A DNA stretch of 64,000 nucleotides from Diphasiastrum complanatum (taxonomy: Eukaryota > Streptophyta > Lycopodiopsida > Lycopodiales > Lycopodiaceae). The stretch lies in assembly GCA_029204225.1 (NCBI GenBank), contig CM055104.1:42715502-42779501 (forward strand), written 5' to 3'. The notes below the pieces were generated by a model. It was not told the origin of the DNA, searched no databases, and worked only from the letters and a program-made list of their open reading frames with translations. Positions 47,690 to 58,160 of this stretch are shown piece by piece; the first letter of the stretch is position 1, and each line of letters opens with the position of its first letter. The position numbers and the translations under genes are program-made.

Positions 47690-49590
47690 CTATATTGCAA
47701 GAAAACCAGGTATGGATGCTGGAGCCATTACCACATAAGCACAAGACTGTCAAATGCAAATGGGTCTTCAAGCTCAAATACGGACTCGACGGGAATGTGA
47801 TGAAATACAAGGCAAGACTGGTAGCGAAAGGTTTTTCTCAGAGATACGGTATTGACTACTCTGAAACCTTCTCTCTTGTCGTCAATGGAGAAGGCTCTCT
47901 TATGGCATCAAGCTTCTCCTCTTCCACTTCAACAAGGATGACTCATGGTATATTGATAGTGGAGCATCTTCACATATGTGTGGCTCCAAGAACTTTTTTT
48001 CATATATTATGCCTTATGATGGAGTCAAGAAGACCATATACTTTGCAAGTAAGCATGAGTGCAATATTGAAGGAGTAGGGATTATTCCCTTGAAGCTTGC
48101 ATCTTCTAAAGATCTCTTTCTCAACAATGTTCTTTTTGTCCCAAAGCTTACAAAGAACATCTTAAGTGTTGGCCAACTTCTTGATAGTGGCTTTGATGTC
48201 AATTTCAATATTGACAATTGTGTGATTAAGAAGGATGGTGAGATCCTTGCATATGGATCAAGATTTGAAGGCATCTACAAATTTGATCCAAGTGAGAGTG
48301 CAAACTCTCTTGATGTTTCTTATATTTCCAATATTTCAAAGGAGGAGGATTACACAAGATGCACATATCTTCTCTCTTCAAGTATTATGGTGTATGATTA
48401 TTCCTTATTATTCAAAGCATATGTTGAGAAGAAATTCTCATTGAAGATCAAAGCTTTGAGGAGTATTGGAGCTCTTGAAGGAATAGCACCATATGAAGTT
48501 TTATTCAAGATGAAGCCTAAGGTTGATCACCTTAGTGAACTTGGTAGTGCTTGCTTTGCATATATTCCCTTGGAAACAAGAAGGAAGGATGATCCAAGCT
48601 CATGGATCATGATTGGATACTCATCCATCAAGGAGGCATTTAGTGTCTTTACACTCTCTATTTCAAATGTGATGGTGAATAGAGATGTCATATTGCATGA
48701 AGATTCAATCTTGGAAGTGGCCGAGATCAAGGCTTTTCAAGAAGCATCACAAGTTATCCTTTTTGAAGGTATTCAAGTTATGATGGGGCCAATGTGTGAG
48801 GAGGAGTTTCTTCTTCATATGATTTCAAGAAGATCTTCAAGATGCATGGCCGAGTCTTTATGGCTCACCTTACATGGCAAAGAGGGGCATATTTCATGTT
48901 GTATCTACTACAACACATTCATATATGCTTCTCTTCCTTTGCTTGAGATGCTATCTTGCTTCATTGAATTTTTTGGATCTCAAAGTTCAAGAAAAGCTAT
49001 ACTAGTTTTGTATGATGCTTATGGTATGGACATGTTTCTTGTCATTATTGACTTAGATGTGTTTCCAATACTTTTTGAAAGCAAGATATTGTATTGTCAA
49101 AAGTATGCTCTTGGTTCTAGTAAGAACAAGATTGAGCTTGGTACTCACTTTTTTGAAAATCATGTTTTCACATGTTTTGAGGCAAATTGTAAACTCCTCT
49201 TGAGATTAAGTGAAGCATACAAAGTGGACACTTACATCCTTGAGAGAGTAACTAGCCTAAAAAAGATCAAGATAGTCTTTGATATCAAGATTAGATCCAT
49301 CATGGTTATAGTTCATTGTATGTGGACTAGTCAAGCTAGAAAGCATAATCTTGATAATCATCATTGTTTCACATCTTATGATCTTGATCTCCATGATCCT
49401 TATGAGGCTTGGAAGCCTCAGATTTCTCTATTTATGGTGCATCCATCATGCAAGTGGAACTTTCAAGGCAAATATCATCATCAAGCATGGAGGAAGCCCA
49501 TGATAATAGTGGCATATTGGTGGAGCACTCTTCAAAGGCATTGGCAAGAGATCTCTACCAAAGAGACCTTATCATGGATATGGTGAGGGT
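47690..49590 (+). mobile_element. E2 internal region: rearranged pol parts and shared 3' module
   Basis: Directly after gag is an RT-type segment ([20 protein letters not shown], then [20 protein letters not shown]), which in intact copia elements lies downstream of integrase. Then come a protease start ([16 protein letters not shown]), a pre-integrase part (DSGFDVNFNIDNCVI) and integrase C-terminal pieces (KMKPKVDHLSELGSACF), and from about 48900 the module shared with E1 and E3 (SKILYCQKYALGSSKNK, ANCKLLLRLSEAYKVDTYIL, DPYEAWKPQISLF). A 536-residue frame (47976-49586) spans most of it. The order shows internal rearrangement. Whether the long frame is translated is unknown. Confidence 0.7.
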
Positions 49591-49712
49591 GCTGCTATGA
49601 TGGATCCCTTGGCTGATCTTCACTTCTTATGCATACCAAAGGATCCACTCAAAAAGATTTACAAACTTCTCAAGTGATCTAGTACCTTTCCAAGCTATTT
49701 TTTGAGGAGGAG

Positions 49713-50533
49713 TGTGAGAAATTGGCAAAAATCTAGCTTGGTATTTTTTTATGATAGAAGTTTGTAAGTGAATCTCACATGTGTGGAGGATGTTCCCACG
49801 TGTGAAGAATTGTAAAGTAAATCAAAATGTTTGATATAGGGGTCTCATAGAATTTCATAGTCAAGCATTTAGGTGTAGGATGTTGATAGGGTCAAATTTG
49901 GCATAGATGGCAAATTATCCATTTCCACTTGTAATCCCAATATTGAGCCAGAATAGAGCCAAACTTGTGCCAATTAGAGTGTAGACAAGTGTCATGCTTT
50001 TGTTTGATGAAGCTTAAGAGGTCCAATAGGATTTAGAGGTGGAACCTTGTGAGGTCCAATAGAAAATTGAGGTGTGCTTGAATATAGTCCAATAGAATTT
50101 AGAGGTGCATGGATCAATGGTCCAATAGGATTAAGAGGTGGCAAAGTGTGATCCAATCATAGTTAAGCATAGTGGTAGCTCATGAATCTATTAGTATCAT
50201 TGTACTCCTCCTTTTGGATCTAATTGATTTTGAGATTGAGTGGATTTTGAGTGTCATTGAATTTCTAGCTTTCTCTCTCTACCCGAGAGCTCATGATGGT
50301 TTTTCTCTCTCTACCCGAGGAGAGAAGCTTGTTTTCACTTAGAATACTTTTGGAACACTTCCCACACGTGTGAGTGAGAGTTGGAAGTGATTGAATGCAT
50401 GTAGTAGTGTGTTTTTGCCATAGAATCAAAGATAGATCTTGAATCTCAATCTAGTCTTGATCTTGGTGCATCTACACACCTTAGGAGATCACAAGTACAT
50501 GTAGTGGACAATCCACACATGTGAAATTCAACA
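49713..50533 (+). repeat. E2 3' LTR
   Basis: Identical in layout to the 5' LTR; about 10 single differences and a one-base length difference over 820 bp by eye. Confidence 0.95.
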
Positions 50534-51710
50534 TAAAGAGGACCATAAAATACTTTCATGGATATTTTCAAGAACAAATAATGGCGAGATTATAAGGAGA
50601 CATTTGGAGGGTGAGAAATTTACACTAAAAAACCATGGAAGTTTTCAAATTCAATGGCACCTTGCAGGGGATTTGAAAACATTAAAATGTATGCATAATG
50701 TCTCTCATGGGACTACATCAAAGTATCCATGTCTTTATTGCATGAAGGATTGCTACAATATGAATTTGGGATGATCAACAAACACTGGCCCAACACGAGA
50801 AGCTGAAGATCCAAATATGAAAAGTGTTATGCCAATTTCATTAAAATATGTTCACATATGCACATTGCATGCTGAGCTTCATATTATTAAAAAACTTATT
50901 TACCTGCATATTCTACTAGCATGGAATCATAAACTGGAGTCTGTGGCTAAAGCAGCAATCAGGAGGTTGGAAATAGTTCTGTCAAATGTAGGACTACATA
51001 AAGAGAATGTCACGATTGAAAAAAGTGATAGACTCTCCGGCAAAAAAAGAAACGTTCCTAATAAGCCATCAATTGGAGGTGCTAAAGCAAGAAGATTCTT
51101 ATCCAATCACACATGCAAAGAATCAAATGTCAGATACAAAATTGGGAGAGAAATTGTTCAAGCCACACGAACATTGGAAGCAAGTAATCGAGTGGAAAAG
51201 AGACAAGTGTGGACCAACTTAGACAAACTCACAAGTGTTATCAGGAAAGAAAACCTATCATCAAAAGATATGAGGACTTTGCAAAATCATTGCACCACAT
51301 TTGTAAAATCTGTACATGATTGTTGGGAAAAAGACAACGATACTCATTACATGGTGCTAATCTATATCATTATGTGGTACTTTTCTCATTCAGGTTTATA
51401 TTTTTTTTCTACTGATTTAATTAATTAAAACTATTGTCTGCAGCACATTCTTCTTCATCATGGAGCAAAAGAATATGGGAACTTAAGTATCTGGTCATCA
51501 CAAGGCATGGAAAAATCTCATTGGCAAGCAAGGGGAGTATTTCATAGAGCAACAAACCATGAAGGACACAATTCAAGAAATGAATATTTAGTTCAACTTT
51601 TTCATTGGTTTTATAGAAGAGCACAATTTAGATATCAAGCTAAAAACTCGCCAAGTATTACGATATTTCGAAAGGCATTTAAATTCATTACAAAAGAGAA
51701 ATCCTTGTAA
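50534..51710 (+). pseudogene. Gene 1, copy B: remaining exons after E2
   Basis: Sequence resumes exactly where E2 cut (AAAGAGGACCATAAAATAC) and follows copy A: a WHLAGDLKTLKCMHNVSHG block, PCLYCMKDC, LHAELHIIKKLIYLHILLAW (50817-51428 frame), then GAKARRFLSNHTCK, the last intron after THYM (GTGCTAATC to GTCTGCAG, about 51442), and GMEKSHWQARGVFHRATNH with QLFHWFYRRAQFRYQA to a stop at 51708. The frames are more open than in copy A. At least one interruption is common to both copies, so they descend from an already damaged source. It is convergent with gene 2 copy B, whose end is about 30 bp away. Confidence 0.65.
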
Positions 51711-51737
51711 TATATCAAAAATCTATTACAGAAAATC

Positions 51738-53265
51738 ATTTAATTATCATCATCATCCTGTTCAAGATTCAGACGGATGGTATTGTAATGAAGGAATAAT
51801 CTCCTTTCATATGGATCCAAAAATTCTAATTTTTTTCTCTTGCTCATATCAATGTAACCCAAATAAATGGCCATTGCAGATAATTTTTTTGTAGTCTCAT
51901 TGGGAGTATAACCCAATATTTCAATAGCCAAATCCCTTTCCACAAAAAATTATTTTATATGTTCATCTTGCGTATTATGGCCTCCTAAACAAAGTGATAA
52001 TGATTTGATGGCCATAATGACAGTGGTTGCATATGGATTAAAAGATGAATGATATATACAAATCTCATTATTTTGAAAGTGTTTCAAATAATGAGATAGA
52101 GACACATCTTTTCTCCCGACTGATACACCACGGATGCCTCCATGTCTCATACCAAAGACATCTATTTCAATATCATCCTGTAAACGAGAAAAGAAAATAA
52201 ATTTAGAATTATACATAGCACTAAAAACTCAATAAGAAAAATGAACAATATCAATATGAATATAATATCTACGTACCAGATTATAATCATCGTAATCAAC
52301 AACGTTTGCTCTATGAATGTCATGTCCTCTAATGACCTCTACATTTTCGGAGGGGATATGTCTAGGCCTTGGGGGATATTTTTTTGAAATTCCAAAAATT
52401 TCTCCTCTGTAAGCAAAGTTTTTTCATAGGCTTTAGATTTTTCAATCATGGCCTCCAAGGCCTCATTGCTAGATTTCCAATTGCCATCTTTATCATAATC
52501 TATCCCACTTTTAAGGTCATCATATGAGTAATCAACAATGTCAGAAAATTCAGATAAATTTTGAGTAAAAATTGAGAGGATTTCATCCTCTCTCAAATTA
52601 AAAACATCTTCTATATCACTAAATGAAATATAACTTTCATTATTTATAAAATATAAGGGAACATCGGGTAGAGTTAATTGATCAACAAGAGTTGCAGATG
52701 GAAGAGAATCAGAGAGGATTATAGAATGAGAGAGAGTTTTTTGATAATCTAAAGCCATAGATGCTTCAGCTTCGACCCCTATATTAGTACCTGCATCATG
52801 TATATCAACTAGAGCAGGTGCAAATGCTTTGATCAATTGGAACAATTGAAGTTTCAACAGACTCATCATCTAGAATTTCAGCAGATATGTAAAAGACAAA
52901 TGTCATTCCTTTGATAAGAAGGCGACATATTCTTTTGTGAATATCACAATATTTTTTTTTTTTGAAATGTTCATGTAGGTTAGAGTACTTTCTTTTGTGT
53001 TTATGCTTAGAGGATGGTTGGAATGCACAAGGTCCTGAAAGTGAACGAAAGAAAAACTATCTATTTTTTGAACATGAGTACTAATAATCTGAGAAAAATT
53101 AACAAGATAAGAAATTAAATTATAATGATTCTCATAAACTAGCTTTTCGATATCAAAGGGAGCAAAAAAAATACTAGCAAAGTACTCTAATTTCTCAAAT
53201 GGAATGTCACTGGCATTAAAAAAATCCAGAACTTTGTTATCTGAGGACATGGAGGAACTAGTCAT
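51738..53265 (-). pseudogene. Gene 2, copy B: unknown protein, best-preserved copy
   Basis: From the start at 53265 (MTSSSMSSDNKVLDFFNASD) the gene runs through LEYFASIFFAPFDIEKL, a gap, then a 176-residue frame (52869-52339) with FINNESYISFSDIEDVFNLR, DIVDYSYDDLKSGIDYDKD and EALEAMIEKSKAYEKTLLTE, then VVDYDDYNL before a GTACGTAG donor. After an intron of about 100 bp (acceptor TCGTTTACAG) come DDIEIDVFGMRHGGIRGVSV, KDVSLSHYLKHFQNNEICIY and, in a last frame, ETTKKLSAMAIYLGYIDMSK, PYERRLFLHYNTIRLNLEQD and DDDN. About 400 residues can be followed. It is acidic, without membrane spans. No family recognised. A few interruptions are present. Confidence 0.6.
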
Positions 53266-54826
53266 ATTGAACCTGATATCGGTTCAACGCGACAGAATGA
53301 TATCGGTAGAGGAATGAACAAGAGTGCGCGCGTTGATCTGATATCGCTAAAACGAGATTGAAATTTTCCGCGAGAACACGTCAGAAGTGAGTGATATCGA
53401 TTCAGCGCGCCTGAATGAATCCGACCATGCAATGTTTAAAAAGACGCACGTTGATTCGATATCGTGAGATAGATAGAAAACAAAAAGACTAGTGAGTTTA
53501 GAATAAAAGATCACGGAATCGAAATGTGGCAAGTGGTGCCCATATTTATAGCCAATTCTTGCTGATCACAGCCATACATTTGTCAAGTAACGAATTGAGA
53601 AACATAGCCTATATTTATCCACCAATCAAAGTGAGACAAATTTGTACCTACGCCGGAATACATTAACTAGTCTATCACTAGATTCAACAAATCATCATTA
53701 GCCCTAATCCTAGAATCAGTACCTATGTCAGAATACATAAAATATTCAATCAGTAGCCTCTTTGAATAATTATGAAACAAATAATAAACAAATGATAAAT
53801 GGATATCATTGAAAAACGTGTACGAGGAGAATTATTACAATCTCTTGTCCTATTTAAGCAGAGTAAAGACGAGATTTTTTCTTTTGATATAATGTTCATT
53901 CAGAATATTTTCATTATTGTTCATAAGGCGCTCCAATATAATTCTTTTGCGTATCAGATATCGGATCAACGCGCCTGGCGAAAGATGGTTATTTTCCATA
54001 TGGACTGCGCGCGTCGATATCGGATGAGCACGCCTTTGGAGAAGACAATGATGTTTCACTTGAAAAGCGTGCGTCGAATCGCTATTTGTGGAAAAAAGTT
54101 TTTCGAAATTTTTTAAACTTATTGGAGTGTATTTTGCTTGATCAAAGCTTGATTCGGTAGACTCTTCATTCTGTCCAAAGCTAAGGAGAATATATCGAAT
54201 TAAGCTTTGATCATTCATATTATTTTCCAATATCGGTTCAGCGCATGCGAATAGAATCTCTGGTTTACACATGCAGTATATGCGCATTGATTTGTTATTG
54301 ATTGAAATAATGGCGGTTGAAATTTTACGAAATTATAATAAATGGATATTAAAAAGGTCAGATATTTATAGCTTAACATTGTCAATTTCATCAATAAATT
54401 GTATATGTGACCATACTTTTGTACCTTTATTTGTAGATGTGACCATACTAATTAGTTGAAATTAATTCTGTTTTATTAGATATCGACTAATCATTTTGAT
54501 GATAGAAGGATATTTAGTTTGATTTGATTGACAAGCCTCAGAGACATCCAACCCACGGCGTTTTCAATCATTTCAAATTTTGTCTATATATACTGATAGA
54601 CGATGCTGAAATTTTTTTGTTTAAAGTTCTTACAGTTCTCTACATCCATGCAATAACGATACAACGCGCGCTCGAGGCAAAATTCTTACAAACCACAATT
54701 ACTTGAGTGCGCCCATCCGCTATCAACTATCGGTTTTGTAGAGCTCAGGTATTGGTTCGACGCGCTCTACTTGACTTTTGATCCTGGGTTCACCTTCTTC
54801 GCGCGCTGATCTGATATTGGTCATTA
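53266..54826. promoter_or_regulatory. Divergent region between gene 2 and H3-B with iterated motif array
   Basis: About 1.56 kb without a coding frame I can support. It carries at least ten copies of a motif near GATATCGGWTCARCGCGC, in both orientations: 53274-53291, 53324-53346 (reverse), 53392-53410, 53446-53465 (reverse), 53955-53975, 54006-54034 (two overlapping, head to tail), 54067-54085 (reverse), 54228-54249, 54750-54765 and 54800-54821 (reverse). CGCG dinucleotide clusters are otherwise rare in this AT-rich window, so the sites stand out. Copy A has the first six at the same places. The region lies between the 5' ends of two divergent genes, so a regulatory or protein-binding role is likely but inferred. 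Confidence 0.65.
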
Positions 54827-55190
54827 ATGGCACGGACCAAGCAAGCTGCACGAGGCCATCCTGGTGGAATACCAATATTAGGAGCGGGATAGGGAAGAAG
54901 TCCACAACCACCACCTCATCCACCACCACCCCCTCTTAGGCCTAGGGGCCGAAGAAGAGACCCACCCTGGCTCAAGGATATTCGAAAACCTCAGAAGACA
55001 AATAATCTTCTGATTCCGAAAGCTCACATACAGAGATCCATCAGGTAGGTTACAAGAAGTCTATTTGCAGATGTGAGATGGACGGTAATGGCAATTGAGG
55101 CGCTGCACACTGCATATGAGAATTTCCAAGTGAATTTTTTTTTCTGATACTGTTGTTGCAGTTGTCCATGCCAAGAGGGTGACAATGATC
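54827..55190 (+). pseudogene. H3-B: histone H3-like gene, 5' part with canonical ARTKQ start
   Basis: The frame opens MARTKQAARGHPGGIP, matching canonical H3 (ARTKQTARKSTGG) at 9 of the first 13 residues after Met; Lys4 is kept and Lys9 replaced by Gly. A Pro-rich tail (GRSPQPPPHPPPPPLRPRG) follows in place of the canonical tail, then PPWLKDIRKPQKTNNLLIPK, a RSIRQVTRSLFADVRWT-like alpha 1/loop 1, IEALHTAYENFQVNF and HAKRVTM. LLIP and RWT recall CENH3. The fold is interrupted at about three points and the gene is cut at about 55190, before alpha 3. It matches H3-2 almost exactly from RSIR onwards. It diverges from gene 2 across the motif array. Confidence 0.75.
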
Positions 55191-55194
55191 TGGA

Positions 55195-55348
55195 TTATTT
55201 CGATACTCTTTCTTTGCATATTTCTAGTGTCTATGGGGGTAGACTCATGTATGGAAGAGGCCCCGCCGATGGGAGAATACTGATGATGTGGGGTGTACGT
55301 GGTATACTGGGGGGAGAATAGCCAAGGGGGGAGTACCAAGGGGAGAAT
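55195..55348 (-). pseudogene. Pro/Tyr-rich gene piece, part left of E3
   Basis: The reverse strand reads SPQYTTYTPHHQYSPIGG and similar YSP/TP phrases in neighbouring frames (FSPWYSPLGYSP). E3 lies at its right edge, and a comparable TP/SP-rich stretch continues beyond E3 at 57830-58160. It may belong to the gene 0 family. It is decayed. Confidence 0.35.
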
Positions 55349-57800
55349 TGTGAAGAATAAAAAGCTATCCAACTTGTCTATAGGGGTTGATGTGGAAAAT
55401 CATCTTGCTTGTGCATTTACAAGTTGTAAATATTATTCTCTAGCATGTACAAACTTGAGCTACATGACATGCACAATGTCTAGATGGTCATATTCACTTT
55501 GTTCCATTGTATATATCAAAGGTATGTGAATTGAGCACATGACCTTATAGATTTGGGCGAGTTTGAGTCAAGTAGATCTAGATTTGATGACATGCATAAA
55601 ACTAGATGACATGCAAAATCAGTTAGTGTGCATGCATGCAACATGCAATCATTGCATGCAATATGCAAGTCAGTATACATGTTCTACACATGTCCAAGTC
55701 ATCTAGGGAAGTCACATGCAAGACATGCAAACAATATTTGACACAACATGTAGTTTTGTAGGTTCATAGTTGAGAAATTGGCATTTGGACAAAGTAGGTA
55801 GAAGTTAGGTGTAACTTCAACATGCAAGCTGTTAGGTGTCAATATGGTAGTACATTGAATGCAAGGAGTTCCACAAATTTTGGCTCTCCTATATATGTAC
55901 ATATCATTCTCATTCATATCTAATGATGAATCAAGCTTTGGTAATGTCATAATGTCAAAATTGGATCTCATGCTATTTTGCTTGTTTTAATATTATCTCT
56001 CTAACTCGAGTAGAAGGTCTTCTTCGTACATTATTTTGGTTATGTATTCTCTCTATTTGTGAGGAATTAGTTTTACTTTGATCAGTAGCATTCTAGATTG
56101 TGCTCTAGCCTCAGATCTTGTGGTAGATTACAGGATTGCTCTACAGGTGATCTGTGTGCCACCATAAAGTTCTAGTTTTGAATGAAGTCTTTAGTTTGGT
56201 ATTAATTCTTGTCATTGGTGACTTGATTATGTTTCCAAAACATCTAGAAAGCAAGATATTGTATCATCATTTGTAGGCTCTTAAATTGAGTAAGAGCAAG
56301 TATGAGTTTAGTACTCATAGTTTGAAAAAAAGAGTTTTTCATGTTTTGAGGCATATTGTAAATTTCTTTTAAGAGAGTGAAATATCCAATGAGGACACTT
56401 ACATCCTTAAGAAAGTATTTAGCCTCAATTTGATCAAGTTAGAGTATGGTTTCAAGATTAGATCCATTTTGGATAGAGTTCATAGTATTTGGACTAATGA
56501 ATTAGCTAGTGTGCTTAATCTTGAATATTGCTCAAGGTATTATCTTGATCTATTTGACCTTTGTGGTCATTATAAGGCTTGGAGGCACTGGATTTTTCAA
56601 ATTTTGGTGCAGCCTACTTCATGCATGTGGACTTTGCAATCCTAGGATCGACATCAGGCATGGAGGTGGCACATTGGCATAGTAGCAGATTGGTGGAATA
56701 TTTTTCAAAGGCATTTGAAAAAAATTTCTGTCAAAGAGATCTTATCATGGTTATGGTAAGGGTGCTGCTATGATGGATTCTTTGTTTATCTTCAATTCAA
56801 ATTCAAAGCCAAGAATCCACACACAAAAAGTTAACAATTTGACCAACCTTGGAGGATTTTCAAGTTCAAGTGATCAAGCCAAGTTGATAACTTTTTAGGA
56901 GGAGTGTGAAGAATAAAAAGCTATCCAACTTGTCTATAGGGGTTGATGTGGAAAATCATCTTGCTTGTGCATTTACAAGTTGTAAATATTATTCTCTAGC
57001 ATGTACAAACTCGAGCTACATGACATGCACAATGTCTAGATGGTCATATTCACTTTGTTCCATTGTATATACCAAAGGTATGTAAATTGAGCACATGACC
57101 TTCTAGATCTGGACGAGTTTGAGTTAGGTAGATCTAGATTTGATGACATGCATAAAACTAGATGACATGCAAAATCAGTTAGCATGCAACATGCAATCAC
57201 TGCATGCAACATGCAAGTCAGTATACATGTTCTACACATGTCCAAGTCATCTAGGGAAGTCACATGCAAGACATGCAAACAATATTTGACACATGCATGT
57301 AGTTTTGTAGGTTCATAGTTGAGAAATTGACATTTGGACAAAGTAGGTAGAAGTTAGGTGCAACTTCAGCATGCAAGCTGTTAGGTGTGGCAATATGGTA
57401 GTAGTTTACACTTGATTAGGTGTAGAGAATGCATTGAATGCAAGGAGTACCATGAATTTTGGCTCTCCGATATATGTACATATCATTCTCATTCATATCT
57501 AATGATGAATCAAGCTTTGGTAATGTCATAATGTCAAAATTGGATCTCATGCTATTTTGCTTGTTTTAATATTATCTCTCTAACTTGAGTAGAAGGTCTT
57601 CTTCATACATTATTTTGGTTATGTATTCTCTCTATTTGTGAGAAATTAGTTTTACTTTGATCTGTAGCATTCTAGATTGTACTCTAGCCTCAGATCTTGT
57701 GGTAGATTACAGGATTGCTCTACAGGTGATCTGTGTGCCACCATAAAGCATGGTCAAGATCATTCACACATTCCTTGTGGATTCCCACACGTGTGAATTT
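55349..57800 (+). mobile_element. E3: short LTR element with two LTRs and the shared module
   Basis: Two direct repeats start TGTGAAGAATAAAAAGC at 55349 and 56905. Left similarity runs to about 56172 (CCACCATAAAG), the right copy to about 57747 or slightly further (end near the CACACGTGTG at 57787). The 730-bp interior (56173-56904) has no gag or pol, only a decayed form of the module in E1 and E2 (SKILYHH, KVFSLNLIKLEYGFKIRSIL, HYKAWRHWIFQILVQ), then a purine tract (TTTTAGGAGGAG). The primer-binding site region seems lost. The LTRs differ by several substitutions and small indels, more than in E2, so E3 is older. It is a TRIM/LARD-like non-autonomous fossil. Confidence 0.8.
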
Positions 57801-57829
57801 GCTAGTTTTTTCACAAGAATAGCTAGTGA

Positions 57830-58160
57830 GAGGGGGTGGGGGGGTGGGGGGGCGGGGGTCGGGATGGGAGACTAGCTAGGGGGATACTGGAGGGGAGTGG
57901 ACTGAAAACCCCTTGATGAATATCCCATGGAGTATAACCAGGAGGAGAGAACTCAGTGGCAGTGGGTCTAGAGGGAGGAAAAATGAGAGGGGTGAAAGCG
58001 GGCGTGTCGAGAATCTCAAGTGTGATAGATGCAGGAGTTGTAGTATCTGTGAAGGATTTCAGATCATTGATGTTCCAATCCACAAAAAGATCTTGGGTTA
58101 CAAAAAAAACTACTCTACCAATCTCACCAATGTAGAAAAAAATCAACATCTACACACAAA
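57830..58160 (-). pseudogene. Pro/Thr-rich gene piece right of E3, gene 0-like
   Basis: A 108-residue reverse frame (58149-57823) contains DTTTPASITLEILDTPAFTP, LIFPPSRPTATEFSPPGYTP and a poly-Pro/His end. The phrase DTTTPASI...DTPAFTPLIFPP resembles DTMTPAFVIPGYPDTSTIPP of gene 0 at 43350, so the two may be copies of one gene. The poly-Pro end is encoded opposite a run of G tracts. Confidence 0.4.
57832..57863 (+). repeat. G-tract cluster (G-quadruplex-prone)
   Basis: Five G runs of 3 to 7 or more bases separated by single T, T, C and TC occur within 32 bp, an arrangement typical of G-quadruplex-forming DNA. Confidence 0.8.

Larger units (their letters stand above)
45340..50533 (+). mobile_element. 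E2: Ty1/copia-derived LTR element, complete ends, inserted in gene 1 copy B
   Basis: E2 has LTRs of 820 and 821 bp (45340-46159 and 49713-50533), a primer-binding site TGGTATCAGAGC directly after the 5' LTR, and a purine tract (TTTGAGGAGGAG) before the 3' LTR. Flanks GAAAG and TAAAG are a probable target-site duplication with one difference. Inside are gag (47031-47663, UBN2-like, zinc knuckle [14 protein letters not shown]), a short RT-like piece, protease and pre-integrase, an integrase remnant, and a 3' module shared with E1 and E3. RT and RNase H proper are absent, so it must have moved by borrowing enzymes. LTRs differ by about 10 substitutions and one indel by eye (about 1.2%), so insertion is recent, of the order of a million years at usual plant rates. 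Internal coding has several breaks. Confidence 0.9.
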
